From: Geobacter sp. AOG1
GTDB lineage: Bacteria > Desulfobacterota > Desulfuromonadia > Geobacterales > Geobacteraceae
Length of the DNA: 64,000 nt
Assembly (NCBI RefSeq): GCF_019972315.1
Contig: NZ_BLIZ01000001.1
Coordinates: forward strand, 124,001-188,000
Direction: 5' to 3'
In this document: positions 10,194-19,038 of the stretch, in pieces
Position numbering within the stretch: the stretch's first letter is position 1
Layout: each line of letters opens with the position of its first letter
Notes under the pieces: generated by a model
What the model was told of the DNA's origin: nothing
What the model saw: the letters and a program-made list of their open reading frames with translations, nothing else
Database searches by the model: none
Made by a program: the position numbers and the translations under genes

Positions 10194-13100
10194 TGAATAT
10201 CGCGGATATCTTCATCCGCCGTCCCATCATGACCTCCCTGGTCATGATCGCCATCCTGATCTTCGGGGCGGTCTCCTATCGCGGGCTGCCGGTGAACGAC
10301 CTCCCCAACGTGGATTTCCCCACCATCCAGGTAAATGCCAGTCTCCCCGGCGCCAATCCGGACACCATGGCATCGGCAGTGGCGACCCCGCTGGAAAACC
10401 AGTTATCGACCATCGCCGGCGTCGATTCCATGACCTCGACCAACGGTATCGGCACCACCAGGATCACCCTCCAGTTCAACCTCGACCGGGATATCGATGC
10501 GGCGGCCCAGGATGTCCAGGCGGCCATCTCACTGGCCATCCGTTTTTTGCCGAAAAACATGCCGACGCCGCCATCGTTTCGCAAGGTGAACCCGGCTGAC
10601 CAGCCGGTGCTCTACCTGGCGCTCAGCTCCCCTTCCCTGCCGCTCTCTTCGGTGGACGAGTATGCCCAGACCCTGATCGCGCGCCGCATCTCCACCATCA
10701 GCGGCGTGGCCCAGGTCAATGTGTTCGGGTCGCAGAAATACGCCGTCCGGGCCCAGCTCGATCCGAAGGCGCTGGCCTCCCGCCGGATCGGTATCGATGA
10801 AGTGGCGACCGCCATTGACGAAACCAATGTCAATCTGCCGACCGGGACTTTGGACGGGGCAAAACAGGCATATACCATCGAAGCAAGCGGCCAGCTCTTC
10901 AAGGCGGCCGCCTACCGAAAGCTGGTGGTGGCGTACCGGGACGGCTCACCGGTGAGGCTGGAAGAGCTCGGGACTGTTCTCGACAGCGTGGAGAACACCA
11001 AGACCGCCAGCTGGTACAACGGCACGCGAGCCATCGTGCTGGCCGTCTATCGCCAGCCGGGAACCAACACGATCGAGGTCGTGGACAGCGTCAGGGATCT
11101 GCTTCCCGGGTTCCGCAGCCAGATACCGGCCTCGGTCGATCTGAACGTCCTGTACGACCGTTCGACCATGATCCGTGAATCGATGCACGACGTAAAGTTC
11201 ACCCTGGTGCTGACCATCGGCCTGGTCATCATGGTGATCTTCCTCTTTCTGCGCAACCTTTCCGCCACGATCATCCCGTCGCTGGCGCTCCCCATGTCCA
11301 TCGTCGGCACCTTCACCGTCATGCATCTCCTCGGCTTTTCCATCAACAACATCTCCATGATGGCCCTGACCCTGGCGGTCGGCTACGTGGTGGATGACGC
11401 CATCGTCATGCTGGAAAATATCGTCCGGCACATGGAAAAGGGTGAGAGTGCCATGGAGGCCGCTTTCAAGGGCTCCAAAGAGATCGGCTTCACCATCATC
11501 TCCATGACCATATCACTGGTGGCGGTCTTCATCCCGGTCCTGTTCATGGGAGGAATCCTGGGGCGCCTTCTGCATGAATTCGCCATAACGATCAGTGCGG
11601 CGATCCTGGTTTCCTGCTTCGTCTCCCTGACCCTGACCCCCATGCTCTGCAGCCGCTTTCTGAAACCGCCGGCAACTGCGCATCATGGCCGGCTGTTCCT
11701 GGTCATGGAGCGTTTTTTCGACGGCATGCTTCATCTGTACGAACGTTCCCTGCAACGGGTACTGCACTACCGGCGGACCGTCATGGCGGTGACAATCGTT
11801 CTCACCCTGTTTACCGGCTGGCTCTTCACCCAGGTTCCCAAAGGCTTCCTGCCGACCGAAGACACCGGCCGGCTCAACGCCGACACCGAGACGGCCCAGG
11901 GGACATCCTACGCGGATATGAAACTGCACCAGGAGGCGGTGGCGGCCATCATCGCCAAGGACCCCAATATCGAGGGGTTCATGTCATCCATCGGCAGCGG
12001 CGGTGGCAGCAATACCGGCCGGTTTTTCATGCGGCTAAAACCACGCGAGGAGCGTAAACTCTCTGCCGACGAGATTATCCAGGAGTTGCGCCCCAAACTT
12101 GCCAAAGTTGCGGGTATCCGCGTCTTCCTGAAAAACGTCCCCTCGATCCAGATCGGCGGCACCAGTTCCAAAAGCCAGTACCAGTTCACCCTGCAGGGCC
12201 AGGATACGGATGAGCTGTACCGTTCTGCAACCGATTTCGAGGCGAAGCTGCGGGAACTGCCGGAGTTGATGGACGTGACCAGCGACCTGCAGATCAGCAA
12301 TCCTCAGGTGCATGTGGAGATCAACCGGGACAAGGTGGCGGCCCTGGGGCTCTCCGTACTCCAGGTGGAGGATGCGCTGTCGTATGCATATGGGTCGCGC
12401 CAGGTCTCATCCATTTTTGCCCCGACCAACCAGTACCAGGTGATCATGGAACTCGACCCGCGCTACCAGGGTGATCCGGCAGCGCTGGGGATGCTCTACA
12501 TTCGTGGCAAAACAGATCAGCTGGTGCCGCTGGAAACCATCGCAACCATTTCAAAAACCATCGGCCCGCTGGCGGTCAACCATCTGGGGCAGCTGCCGGC
12601 GGTGACCATCTCGTTCAATCTCCGCCCCGGAGTTGCCCTGGGTGATGCCATGATTCTGGTCGATAAACTGGCCGGCACCACCCTCCCCCCGTCGGTCAGC
12701 ACCAGCTTCCAGGGTACGGCCCAGGCCTTCAAGTCCTCGTTCAGCGGCTTATGGCTGCTCCTGGCAATGGCGATCTTCGTTATTTACGTGGTACTCGGCG
12801 TGCTCTATGAAAGCTACATCCACCCGATTACCATCCTTTCCGGACTGCCGGCAGCCGGTTTCGGCGCACTGATTACCCTGATGATCTTCAAATGCGATCT
12901 GGACATCTATGCATTTGTCGGCATCATCATGCTGATTGGCATCGTCAAGAAGAACGCCATCATGATGATCGACTTCGCCCTGGAAGCCGAACGGGAGAAT
13001 GGCAAGCAGCCGCTGGACGCCATTTTCGAGGGGGCGATGGTACGTTTCCGGCCGATCATGATGACTACCATGGCAGCCCTGATGGGAACCCTCCCCATTG

Positions 13101-13288
13101 CCGTAGGGCTGGGAGCTGGTGGAGAGTCGCGGCAACCGCTGGGGCTCGCGGTTGTGGGCGGGCTGCTGACGTCGCAGCTTCTGACCCTCTACATCACTCC
13201 CGTAGTCTACTACTATATGGATCGGCTGCTGCACAAGGTGCGGCCGCGAAAAGCGGTATCTTTAAAAAACAGTGCCCTGGAGTCGTAA
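10193..13288 (+). CDS. RND multidrug efflux transporter permease (HAE1/AcrB-MdtB type)
   Basis: Proton-driven inner-membrane pump of 1,031 residues, the usual length of the hydrophobe/amphiphile efflux family. It opens with NIADIFIRRPIMTSLVMIAI (first membrane helix), has the large periplasmic loop, and the TM4 proton-relay pair in VGYVVDDAIVMLENI. A second pseudo-symmetric half starts near residue 530 and carries GIVKKNAIMMIDFALE and the late helices. It overlaps the adaptor stop by one base. The family extrudes drugs, solvents or siderophores; the sequence does not identify the substrate. About 230 bases of non-coding DNA follow, with no clear terminator. Confidence 0.95.
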   Translation: MNIADIFIRRPIMTSLVMIAILIFGAVSYRGLPVNDLPNVDFPTIQVNASLPGANPDTMASAVATPLENQLSTIAGVDSMTSTNGIGTTRITLQFNLDRDIDAAAQDVQAAISLAIRFLPKNMPTPPSFRKVNPADQPVLYLALSSPSLPLSSVDEYAQTLIARRISTISGVAQVNVFGSQKYAVRAQLDPKALASRRIGIDEVATAIDETNVNLPTGTLDGAKQAYTIEASGQLFKAAAYRKLVVAYRDGSPVRLEELGTVLDSVENTKTASWYNGTRAIVLAVYRQPGTNTIEVVDSVRDLLPGFRSQIPASVDLNVLYDRSTMIRESMHDVKFTLVLTIGLVIMVIFLFLRNLSATIIPSLALPMSIVGTFTVMHLLGFSINNISMMALTLAVGYVVDDAIVMLENIVRHMEKGESAMEAAFKGSKEIGFTIISMTISLVAVFIPVLFMGGILGRLLHEFAITISAAILVSCFVSLTLTPMLCSRFLKPPATAHHGRLFLVMERFFDGMLHLYERSLQRVLHYRRTVMAVTIVLTLFTGWLFTQVPKGFLPTEDTGRLNADTETAQGTSYADMKLHQEAVAAIIAKDPNIEGFMSSIGSGGGSNTGRFFMRLKPREERKLSADEIIQELRPKLAKVAGIRVFLKNVPSIQIGGTSSKSQYQFTLQGQDTDELYRSATDFEAKLRELPELMDVTSDLQISNPQVHVEINRDKVAALGLSVLQVEDALSYAYGSRQVSSIFAPTNQYQVIMELDPRYQGDPAALGMLYIRGKTDQLVPLETIATISKTIGPLAVNHLGQLPAVTISFNLRPGVALGDAMILVDKLAGTTLPPSVSTSFQGTAQAFKSSFSGLWLLLAMAIFVIYVVLGVLYESYIHPITILSGLPAAGFGALITLMIFKCDLDIYAFVGIIMLIGIVKKNAIMMIDFALEAERENGKQPLDAIFEGAMVRFRPIMMTTMAALMGTLPIAVGLGAGGESRQPLGLAVVGGLLTSQLLTLYITPVVYYYMDRLLHKVRPRKAVSLKNSALES

Positions 13289-13519
13289 TACCTGGCTATA
13301 AACCTGATAACGGCGTACAGTTACCCAACTGACCTACCACCAGAAATCATTTCTCTTCGTCATTTCGACGCCCCCCCGTTTTCCGGTCACATCAATTGGC
13401 ATGAGGCCCTATTCCCTCAACAGGGGAATTACGTTGCGAGCCTCACGCTTTAGACCCGTTGGGCCCTTGGCACGACCACATGCCGTTTAAGCATGTAAAT
13501 GCAGGAAAAGGAAAAATCT

Positions 13520-14023
13520 ATGGATAGAGTAAGAATCGGCTGTAATTACGAACGACAACTCTTATGGAAAGTAATCCTCGGTGTCCCCCTCATCTACCTG
13601 CCGATAATCACGACCGTACCATTCGTGGCTATCGGTGTTATTCTGATTAAAACGCATCTGAAGTATGTCGGCGGCATGGATATCAAATCGTATTCTGATT
13701 TTGTCCCCGCCTGGATTTCCCATCGGTATGAAAACAATGAGCAGCCGGCAATCAATATTTCTCGGTTTCATCCGGCGCACTACCGGTTTTTCTGGATCTT
13801 CAACTGCAAGCTCTACTGTCCCTTGAGTGTCGCGCTTTTCAGGTATGTTGTGTATTTGGTGAAAATAGTGGAAAATTGGTGGTGCCCGTTTGCCCATGAC
13901 CAAAAACGGGAATACGAGGAGGGCTCTATCGACAAGTCCTTTTGGCATGTGGATCCAGAGGAGCTCGTAAAGCTGCATCCCGACGACAAACTAAACCCTA
14001 TCTGGAATGACAAGGGAGAATAA
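13520..14023 (+). CDS. Hypothetical membrane protein paired with RelA/SpoT-domain gene
   Basis: A 167-residue protein I do not recognise. The ATG at 13520 is chosen over the one at 13499 because an AAGGA ribosome site lies about 8 bases upstream. One strongly hydrophobic segment near residues 19-45 contains VILGVPLIYLPIITTVPFVA; a less hydrophobic tract with LFRYVVYLVKIVENWWCPF lies near 107-128; the rest is polar, with a charged tail rich in D, E and K. It ends 11 bases before the synthetase gene, so the two form a likely operon. A sampled line of this gene counts about 45 percent GC, lower than the synthetase gene. It could be a membrane anchor, sensor or neutraliser for the alarmone enzyme; that is only inference. 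Confidence 0.7.
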   Translation: MDRVRIGCNYERQLLWKVILGVPLIYLPIITTVPFVAIGVILIKTHLKYVGGMDIKSYSDFVPAWISHRYENNEQPAINISRFHPAHYRFFWIFNCKLYCPLSVALFRYVVYLVKIVENWWCPFAHDQKREYEEGSIDKSFWHVDPEELVKLHPDDKLNPIWNDKGE

Positions 14024-14034
14024 AGGGAATCACC

Positions 14035-15117
14035 ATGGCATCTCTGGACTTTGAGCAGGAAAAAAGAGTCTTCAGTAAGTACTACGAGAGCAACCGGAAG
14101 CAATTCGCCGAGGCCAGGAACGCCTATATCCGCGTCATCGGTTCACTGCTCAAGCGGTCTGAAGTGGGCGAGATAACGAAAATCGAAGGCCGGGTCAAAG
14201 AGAAAGAGGAGTGCATCAAGAAATTCCATCGTAAGTACCAAGGCAAACTCGAAACCGATGAACAGCCCTACGAGATCAAGGATTTCATTTCCGACCTGAT
14301 CGGCATCCGCATCGTTTGCCTCTACGAAGACCAGATCCCCGTGGTGTCGGAGGTGTTGCAACGGCACTTCAAGACCCTCGATGTGACCGACAAGATATTG
14401 GCCGTGGAGAGCACCGAGGATTCCTTCGGCTACAAGGGGCTGCACCTGGACCTGGCCCTGAACGACGAGATGGCGTCCCAGCCGAAGTACCTGCCCTGTG
14501 CGGACCAACCCTTCGAAGTGCAGATCAGGTCCTTGATCCAGGATGCCTGGAGTGTGCTGGACCACAAGATCAAATACAAAAAGTCGATCCCCATCGACCT
14601 CAAGCGCAGGATCAACATTCTCTCTGCCCTGTTTGAACTGGCCGACCGGGAATTCAAGGAAATCCGCAACGCCACTACGGAACTGATGCAACAGGCAACG
14701 GTGGCGCCGATCAGCGATCCCCTCGATGACGCCCGAGAGGCGGCGGGGCAGGCAGCAGCGGCAGCCAGCGCAAAAACGGTAAACGTCTTTAATTTCCTGC
14801 GTGTCGCTGGCCATTTCTTCAGGGATTTCGAATTCGAGGACCACAAAGTTGACGACTTCGTCCAGGATATTCTGAAGCTGGACAGTGGCTTTCAAAAGTC
14901 GGATCTGCATACCTGCCTGATCGAGAATTTAAAAACCGCCAGGGATTATCGCGACCATTTAATGGCAGAAAACCCCGACAGAACTTTCAGCCCCTACACC
15001 TTGATCAGACACTGCCTGTACCTCTACGACCAGGAAGTCTTCGGACGGATTTTAGCCAAGAGGGCGAGAGAACGCTTTGCAGGCTGGCTGAAAGCAGCCC
15101 GGGGGACCTCTGCCTGA
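14035..15117 (+). CDS. RelA/SpoT-domain (p)ppGpp synthetase-like protein
   Basis: A 360-residue protein with the RelA/SpoT nucleotidyltransferase (SYNTH) domain, which transfers pyrophosphate from ATP to a nucleotide. Family motifs are intact: DLIGIRIVC near residue 88, GYKGLHLDL near 132 and EVQIRSLIQDAWSVLDHK near 161-178. There is no N-terminal HD hydrolase and no TGS or ACT domain, so this is a small-alarmone-synthetase type with an extra helical C-terminal region of roughly 150 residues. It lies 11 bases after a membrane-protein gene. Small synthetases either modulate stress or act as toxins (toxSAS, including fused antitoxin forms); the C-terminal region or the membrane partner could be the regulator. 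The acceptor (GDP/GTP, ATP or tRNA) cannot be told from sequence alone. Confidence 0.85.
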   Translation: MASLDFEQEKRVFSKYYESNRKQFAEARNAYIRVIGSLLKRSEVGEITKIEGRVKEKEECIKKFHRKYQGKLETDEQPYEIKDFISDLIGIRIVCLYEDQIPVVSEVLQRHFKTLDVTDKILAVESTEDSFGYKGLHLDLALNDEMASQPKYLPCADQPFEVQIRSLIQDAWSVLDHKIKYKKSIPIDLKRRINILSALFELADREFKEIRNATTELMQQATVAPISDPLDDAREAAGQAAAAASAKTVNVFNFLRVAGHFFRDFEFEDHKVDDFVQDILKLDSGFQKSDLHTCLIENLKTARDYRDHLMAENPDRTFSPYTLIRHCLYLYDQEVFGRILAKRARERFAGWLKAARGTSA

Positions 15118-15160
15118 TGCTCCGGAGCGTTCTTTCCCTTTCAGTCATTGACGGCAGCAC

Positions 15161-15847
15161 GTGGAGATGGTCGTGATTCCCTGGAAGTTCCTCGACAGCA
15201 CCCTGGTGCCCGGCGACAGCGCCGAACTTTGCCTCTATGCCCGGGGCACGGAGTTTTCGATCCGGGTAAACGGTTGTGAACTCATGAACAGTCGCGTTCA
15301 TGGTTCGGAAGATGCTTTGGCCGAGTTCGCGTGTGCACGTATCGGCAACAGGCAATCTCCCCGCATACTTATCGGAGGGTTGGGCATGGGGTTTACCACC
15401 GCCGCGGCACTGCGGCTACTCGATGCAGAAAGCCGGGTGGTAGTGGCCGAACTGGTGCCGGCGGTAGTGGAATGGAACCGAAAATTCCTTGGAGAGTTGA
15501 CCGGCCATCCTCTTCAGGATCCACGTGTCACTGTCCGGGAGGCCGACGTCGCCCTTGTCCTGAAGACGGAGCATCAGGCCTACAGCGCCATCCTGCTCGA
15601 CGTGGATAACGGACCCGAAGGGTTAACCCGCAAAGGCAACGACTGGCTCTATACCGAAGCGGGAATCAAGGCGGCCTTTGCCGCGCTGCAGCCCGGCGGC
15701 GTGTTGGCGGTATGGTCGGCCGGTCCCGACATGACCTTCACCAAACGCTTGTGCCGGGCCGGTTTTGAGGTGGAAGAGGTCAGTGTGCGGGCGCGAGGCA
15801 CCGCCGGGGGAAACCGGCACACGATCTGGATCGCCACCCGCAGTTGA
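15161..15847 (+). CDS. Spermidine-synthase-like SAM-binding protein
   Basis: About 228 residues with a Rossmann fold like that of polyamine aminopropyltransferases: glycine-rich IGGLGMGFTTAAAL near residues 73-86, an acidic residue after the second strand in VVVAELVPAVVEW, and ILLDVDNGP further on. GTG 15161, ATG 15167 and GTG 15173 are all possible starts; a GGAG at 15163-15166 would suit the last. The family includes true spermidine synthases and many uncharacterised short homologues. This one lacks the full-length N-terminal beta domain of SpeE (usual length about 280-300), so a polyamine role is uncertain. It stands alone between the synthetase gene and a convergent GGDEF gene. Confidence 0.75.
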   Translation: MEMVVIPWKFLDSTLVPGDSAELCLYARGTEFSIRVNGCELMNSRVHGSEDALAEFACARIGNRQSPRILIGGLGMGFTTAAALRLLDAESRVVVAELVPAVVEWNRKFLGELTGHPLQDPRVTVREADVALVLKTEHQAYSAILLDVDNGPEGLTRKGNDWLYTEAGIKAAFAALQPGGVLAVWSAGPDMTFTKRLCRAGFEVEEVSVRARGTAGGNRHTIWIATRS

Positions 15848-15911
15848 TAGAGCATCTCCTCTTCCGGCAACAGCGACGGTTCGCCCTCATTCGCTAACCT
15901 TTTACACTCCT

Positions 15912-17240
15912 TTATTCCTTTTGGTCGGATTTATCCTGATACATTCTCTCGTCACTCAGCTTTAAAGCTTCCGTGAGTTGATCTTTGTTTTCTGCGGATG
16001 CAATTCCGAAAGCGATACTCACCAGACCATTGCTGATTTCAGGACACCGCATAATCCTCTTGACAGCTTGCTCCGCAACGATTCTGTCCGTTCCCGGGAG
16101 AAGAACGGCAAACTCGTCTCCCCCGATACGGGCAACTATGTCCTCGGCCCGGAATGCTCCCAAAATAAGCCGGGCCGCCAACCGGATCAGATTATCCCCC
16201 GCTTCATGCCCCAGGGTATCATTGACAGTTTTCAGACCGTTGACATCTGCCATCACGATGCTTGCAGGAAACATTCTGCCATGGGCAAGCCGTTCCAACT
16301 CTCCATCGAAAAACGCCCGGTTATAGAGACCGGTCAACATATCGTGAGTACTATCGTGTCTGAGCTTTACTTCAACTTCCTTGCGGCTGGTAACGTCATG
16401 GGCGATGCCGATGATACCGATGACCACTCCTGAGTCATTGAAGATGGGCGTTTCGATCTTCTCCACGTACTGAATCTTCCCCTCCCGATCAACAATAGAC
16501 TCTTCGCAATACGTACGCGTCCTGGTCGCCATGACATTCTTGAAGTCTTTCCCGTATTTATCCGCACGTTCAGGCGGATAGAGATCATAATCGCTCTTCC
16601 CGACCAGATCCTCAGGTGCCAAGCCAAACGCCTTGCTGAAGGGATCGTTTACCGCGACATACCGACCCTTTCTGTCCTTAAGCCAGGCCATATTGGGGAT
16701 ATTGTCAAGAATGGCCTGTTGCTGACGAATAACTTCGCTGATTCGCTCCTCCGCCACCTTGCGCTCGGTAATGTCTTCCATCGCCAGGAGGATAATGTGT
16801 GAACCGATATCTTCCCGAAAAATCTGTCGGGCGTTGAGCAGAATGGTCTTGCGGCCGATGTCGAGAAAATCATGCTCGACTTCATAGCCATTGAACACGG
16901 TATCGTGGGGAAGAATTTCCTCAAAGAGAACCCGCAGCTTGGGGATGTCCCATTGCCGGTTACCGAGGTCGTAGATGAAATAGCCGATAGTTTCTTCGGG
17001 CGTTACCTTGAAGGTATCGTAGAAGCTGTGGTTGGCGGTGAGAATCTTCAGGTCGAAATTGAGCACCACAAGTGGTTCGCGTACGGTTTCAACGATGTTC
17101 TCGGCATATTCCCGGGCATCCTGGATTACCGTTTCCAGCTGCTTGCATTCAATCGCTGTTTTTTCAAGTGTGGCATATCGCTTGCGAAGTTCGGTGATCT
17201 CATGAACCAGCTGCGCTTTCGTTTTATCGTAATCGTTCAT
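15912..17240 (-). CDS. PAS-PAS diguanylate cyclase (GGDEF)
   Basis: A 442-residue soluble signalling protein: an N-terminal coiled coil (residues 1-45), a PAS domain near 48-165 ending in a PAC-like MEDITERK, a second PAS near 175-295 ending in IAHDVTSRKEVE, and a C-terminal GGDEF domain from about 305. The active site RIGGDEFAVLLP is intact, so c-di-GMP synthesis is expected. The guanine-contact position in GHEAGD is the usual aspartate rather than the serine of Hypr enzymes, so this protein is predicted to make c-di-GMP and not cGAMP. No RxxD inhibitory site is apparent before the motif. It has no transmembrane segment. Confidence 0.92.
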   Translation of the reverse strand: MNDYDKTKAQLVHEITELRKRYATLEKTAIECKQLETVIQDAREYAENIVETVREPLVVLNFDLKILTANHSFYDTFKVTPEETIGYFIYDLGNRQWDIPKLRVLFEEILPHDTVFNGYEVEHDFLDIGRKTILLNARQIFREDIGSHIILLAMEDITERKVAEERISEVIRQQQAILDNIPNMAWLKDRKGRYVAVNDPFSKAFGLAPEDLVGKSDYDLYPPERADKYGKDFKNVMATRTRTYCEESIVDREGKIQYVEKIETPIFNDSGVVIGIIGIAHDVTSRKEVEVKLRHDSTHDMLTGLYNRAFFDGELERLAHGRMFPASIVMADVNGLKTVNDTLGHEAGDNLIRLAARLILGAFRAEDIVARIGGDEFAVLLPGTDRIVAEQAVKRIMRCPEISNGLVSIAFGIASAENKDQLTEALKLSDERMYQDKSDQKE

Positions 17241-17297
17241 ATCTGTACCTGTTGTGCAAATTTCATGTACGTCAAGCCGCAGTGAGCGCAGGGGGGG

Positions 17298-18923
17298 TCA
17301 GCGGCGGCCACGGTCACGGCGCATAGTGTTGACAGTAAGGATGATCGCCCAGGCAATCCCGGCGACGATCATTGCCTGACCGACATTATGGTGCCATCCG
17401 GCATCCTTTGGCGCAACAATCATCAGCCCTCCGGCGACCATGAGCGCAGCAGAAATGATGGCGCCGGTGAGCCGTTCCAGGTTGCGGCTGATGCGCCCTC
17501 CCAGGGCTTCCACCGCCGGAGCCTGAAATCGTCCCAGATCCCCTTCGGCGATTCGCCTGAGGACGCGGCGCGTGTCGCCGGGCGCATCATTCATCAGGCG
17601 CTCCATTTCGCGCGCCAGCTTGCCCGTTTTGTCCTTTATCCGCGCCAGAGAAAAGTGTTGCGCGGTCAGTCGTGAGATTTCAGCGCGAAACGATCCCATA
17701 TAGTCATGATCCGGATCGAGTTCCCGGATCATCGATTCCAGGATGACGAACGTGCGCGTCAGCAGGAAAAATTCGCCAGGGTTGTGGACTCCGTGACGGC
17801 TCCCGGCACGCAGCAGTGAATCGAATGCATCTCCGATGGAAACATCCGCCATGTCACTCCGATGGATATCATGAAGCACTGATTTTATGTCCACCAGCAG
17901 CGCCGCCCGGTTGACTTTTTCGCTCCCCTGCGGCGCCATTTCGAGATACGCCTCGGTGGCCCCCCGGGCATCGCCTTTGACCACCGCTTCGAGCAGGAGT
18001 GTCAGCGAGTCGCGCATCGGTTCGTCAAGCTCGCCCGTCATCCCGAAATCTAGCAGGGAAAGTCGTCCGTCGGGAAGGATCAATACATTGCCGGGATGCG
18101 GGTCGGCGTGAAACAACCCTTCTTCGAAGATCGTCTGCAGCATCAACCGAACCAGGGTATTGATCGAGCGCGGCATCGCTTCCGGATGCAGCTTCGCGTA
18201 TATATCCACCCGTTCGCCGTCCGAAAATTCCATCGTGAGCACGTTTCCGGTAGAATATTCTGCGACGACATCCGGAATCCAGAGGTCGTGGATATCCGCC
18301 AAGGCGGTGCGAAAGACCACAATGGAATGCGCTTCGCGACTGAAATCGGTTTCCCGGTTCAGGCTGTTGGCAAATTCACGCACCAGAACCGGGAGGTCGA
18401 GCGCAATCAGACGCGGAAAGAGCTTTTCCATAAGCGAGACCAGGTAGGCTAGCGCCGCGACATCCGTGGCAATCATCGCTTCAAGGTCGGGCCGCTGCAC
18501 CTTCACGGCCACGCGACGCCCGTCATGCAGCGTCGCCTCATGCACCTGTGCTATGGTGGCGGAACCCAGCGGCGTTTCGCCAAACGATGCGAAGAGTTTC
18601 GTCAACGGGGCGCCCAGTTCGTCTTCGACTTTGGCGCGCACCGCGTCAATGCCCAGCGCCGGCAACTGGTCTTGCAGCAGCTCCAGCTCATCGATGTAGG
18701 CGTCCGGCAGCAGGTCGCGTCTCATCGCGAGCACTTGCCCGAATTTGAGAAACGTCAGCCCCAGTTCCTCGAAAGTTTCCCGGACCTCTTTCGGCGATGG
18801 CCAATGACTCTTGCCGCGCAGAGCGCCGAGGAACTTGTGTCGGACGAGCACGCGCAGGATTTGCATTAGCCTCGGCGCCGCTCGCAACAGGCTGCTTTTC
18901 TCCGGGTCGACCATCACCGCCAT
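17298..18923 (-). CDS. UbiB/ABC1-family atypical kinase (AarF-like)
   Basis: A 541-residue member of the ABC1/ADCK/UbiB family, membrane-associated ATPase-kinases tied to quinone biosynthesis or lipid metabolism. Hallmarks visible: the KxGQ motif in FLKFGQVLAMRRDLLPD, the nucleotide-binding lysine in RVAVKVQRPDLE, the catalytic-loop FHADPHPGNVLILPDG and the metal-binding DFGMTGEL. Two hydrophobic segments at the C-terminus (AIISAALMVAGGLMIVA and AMIVAGIAWAIILTV) match the usual UbiB anchor. The start at 18923 has GGGAGGAG just upstream. It is monocistronic; no ubiquinone or menaquinone gene is adjacent, so the pathway is unassigned. Confidence 0.92.
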   Translation of the reverse strand: MAVMVDPEKSSLLRAAPRLMQILRVLVRHKFLGALRGKSHWPSPKEVRETFEELGLTFLKFGQVLAMRRDLLPDAYIDELELLQDQLPALGIDAVRAKVEDELGAPLTKLFASFGETPLGSATIAQVHEATLHDGRRVAVKVQRPDLEAMIATDVAALAYLVSLMEKLFPRLIALDLPVLVREFANSLNRETDFSREAHSIVVFRTALADIHDLWIPDVVAEYSTGNVLTMEFSDGERVDIYAKLHPEAMPRSINTLVRLMLQTIFEEGLFHADPHPGNVLILPDGRLSLLDFGMTGELDEPMRDSLTLLLEAVVKGDARGATEAYLEMAPQGSEKVNRAALLVDIKSVLHDIHRSDMADVSIGDAFDSLLRAGSRHGVHNPGEFFLLTRTFVILESMIRELDPDHDYMGSFRAEISRLTAQHFSLARIKDKTGKLAREMERLMNDAPGDTRRVLRRIAEGDLGRFQAPAVEALGGRISRNLERLTGAIISAALMVAGGLMIVAPKDAGWHHNVGQAMIVAGIAWAIILTVNTMRRDRGRR

Positions 18924-19038
18924 GCGCTCCTCCCAACAGTCGTGCAGAATAATTGTAACATGTTTATTTGCAGTTATACTTCCTGAGAAGACGCTTCTAT
19001 GGTAATTCCCTCCGATGAGCTAATGCAAGGGATAGACG

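Noticed and set aside
13467-13483. Possible sigma54 promoter TTGGCACGACCACATGC before the membrane protein/synthetase pair
   Set aside because: The GG to GC spacing is 11 bases rather than the required 10, and the -12 element is a poor match.
14035-15117. Bifunctional RelA/SpoT with hydrolase
   Set aside because: No N-terminal HD motif is present and the length is half that of SpoT.
15912-17240. GGDEF protein as local cGAMP (Hypr) synthase feeding the riboswitch
   Set aside because: The base-contact residue in GHEAGD is the canonical aspartate, not the serine seen in Hypr enzymes.
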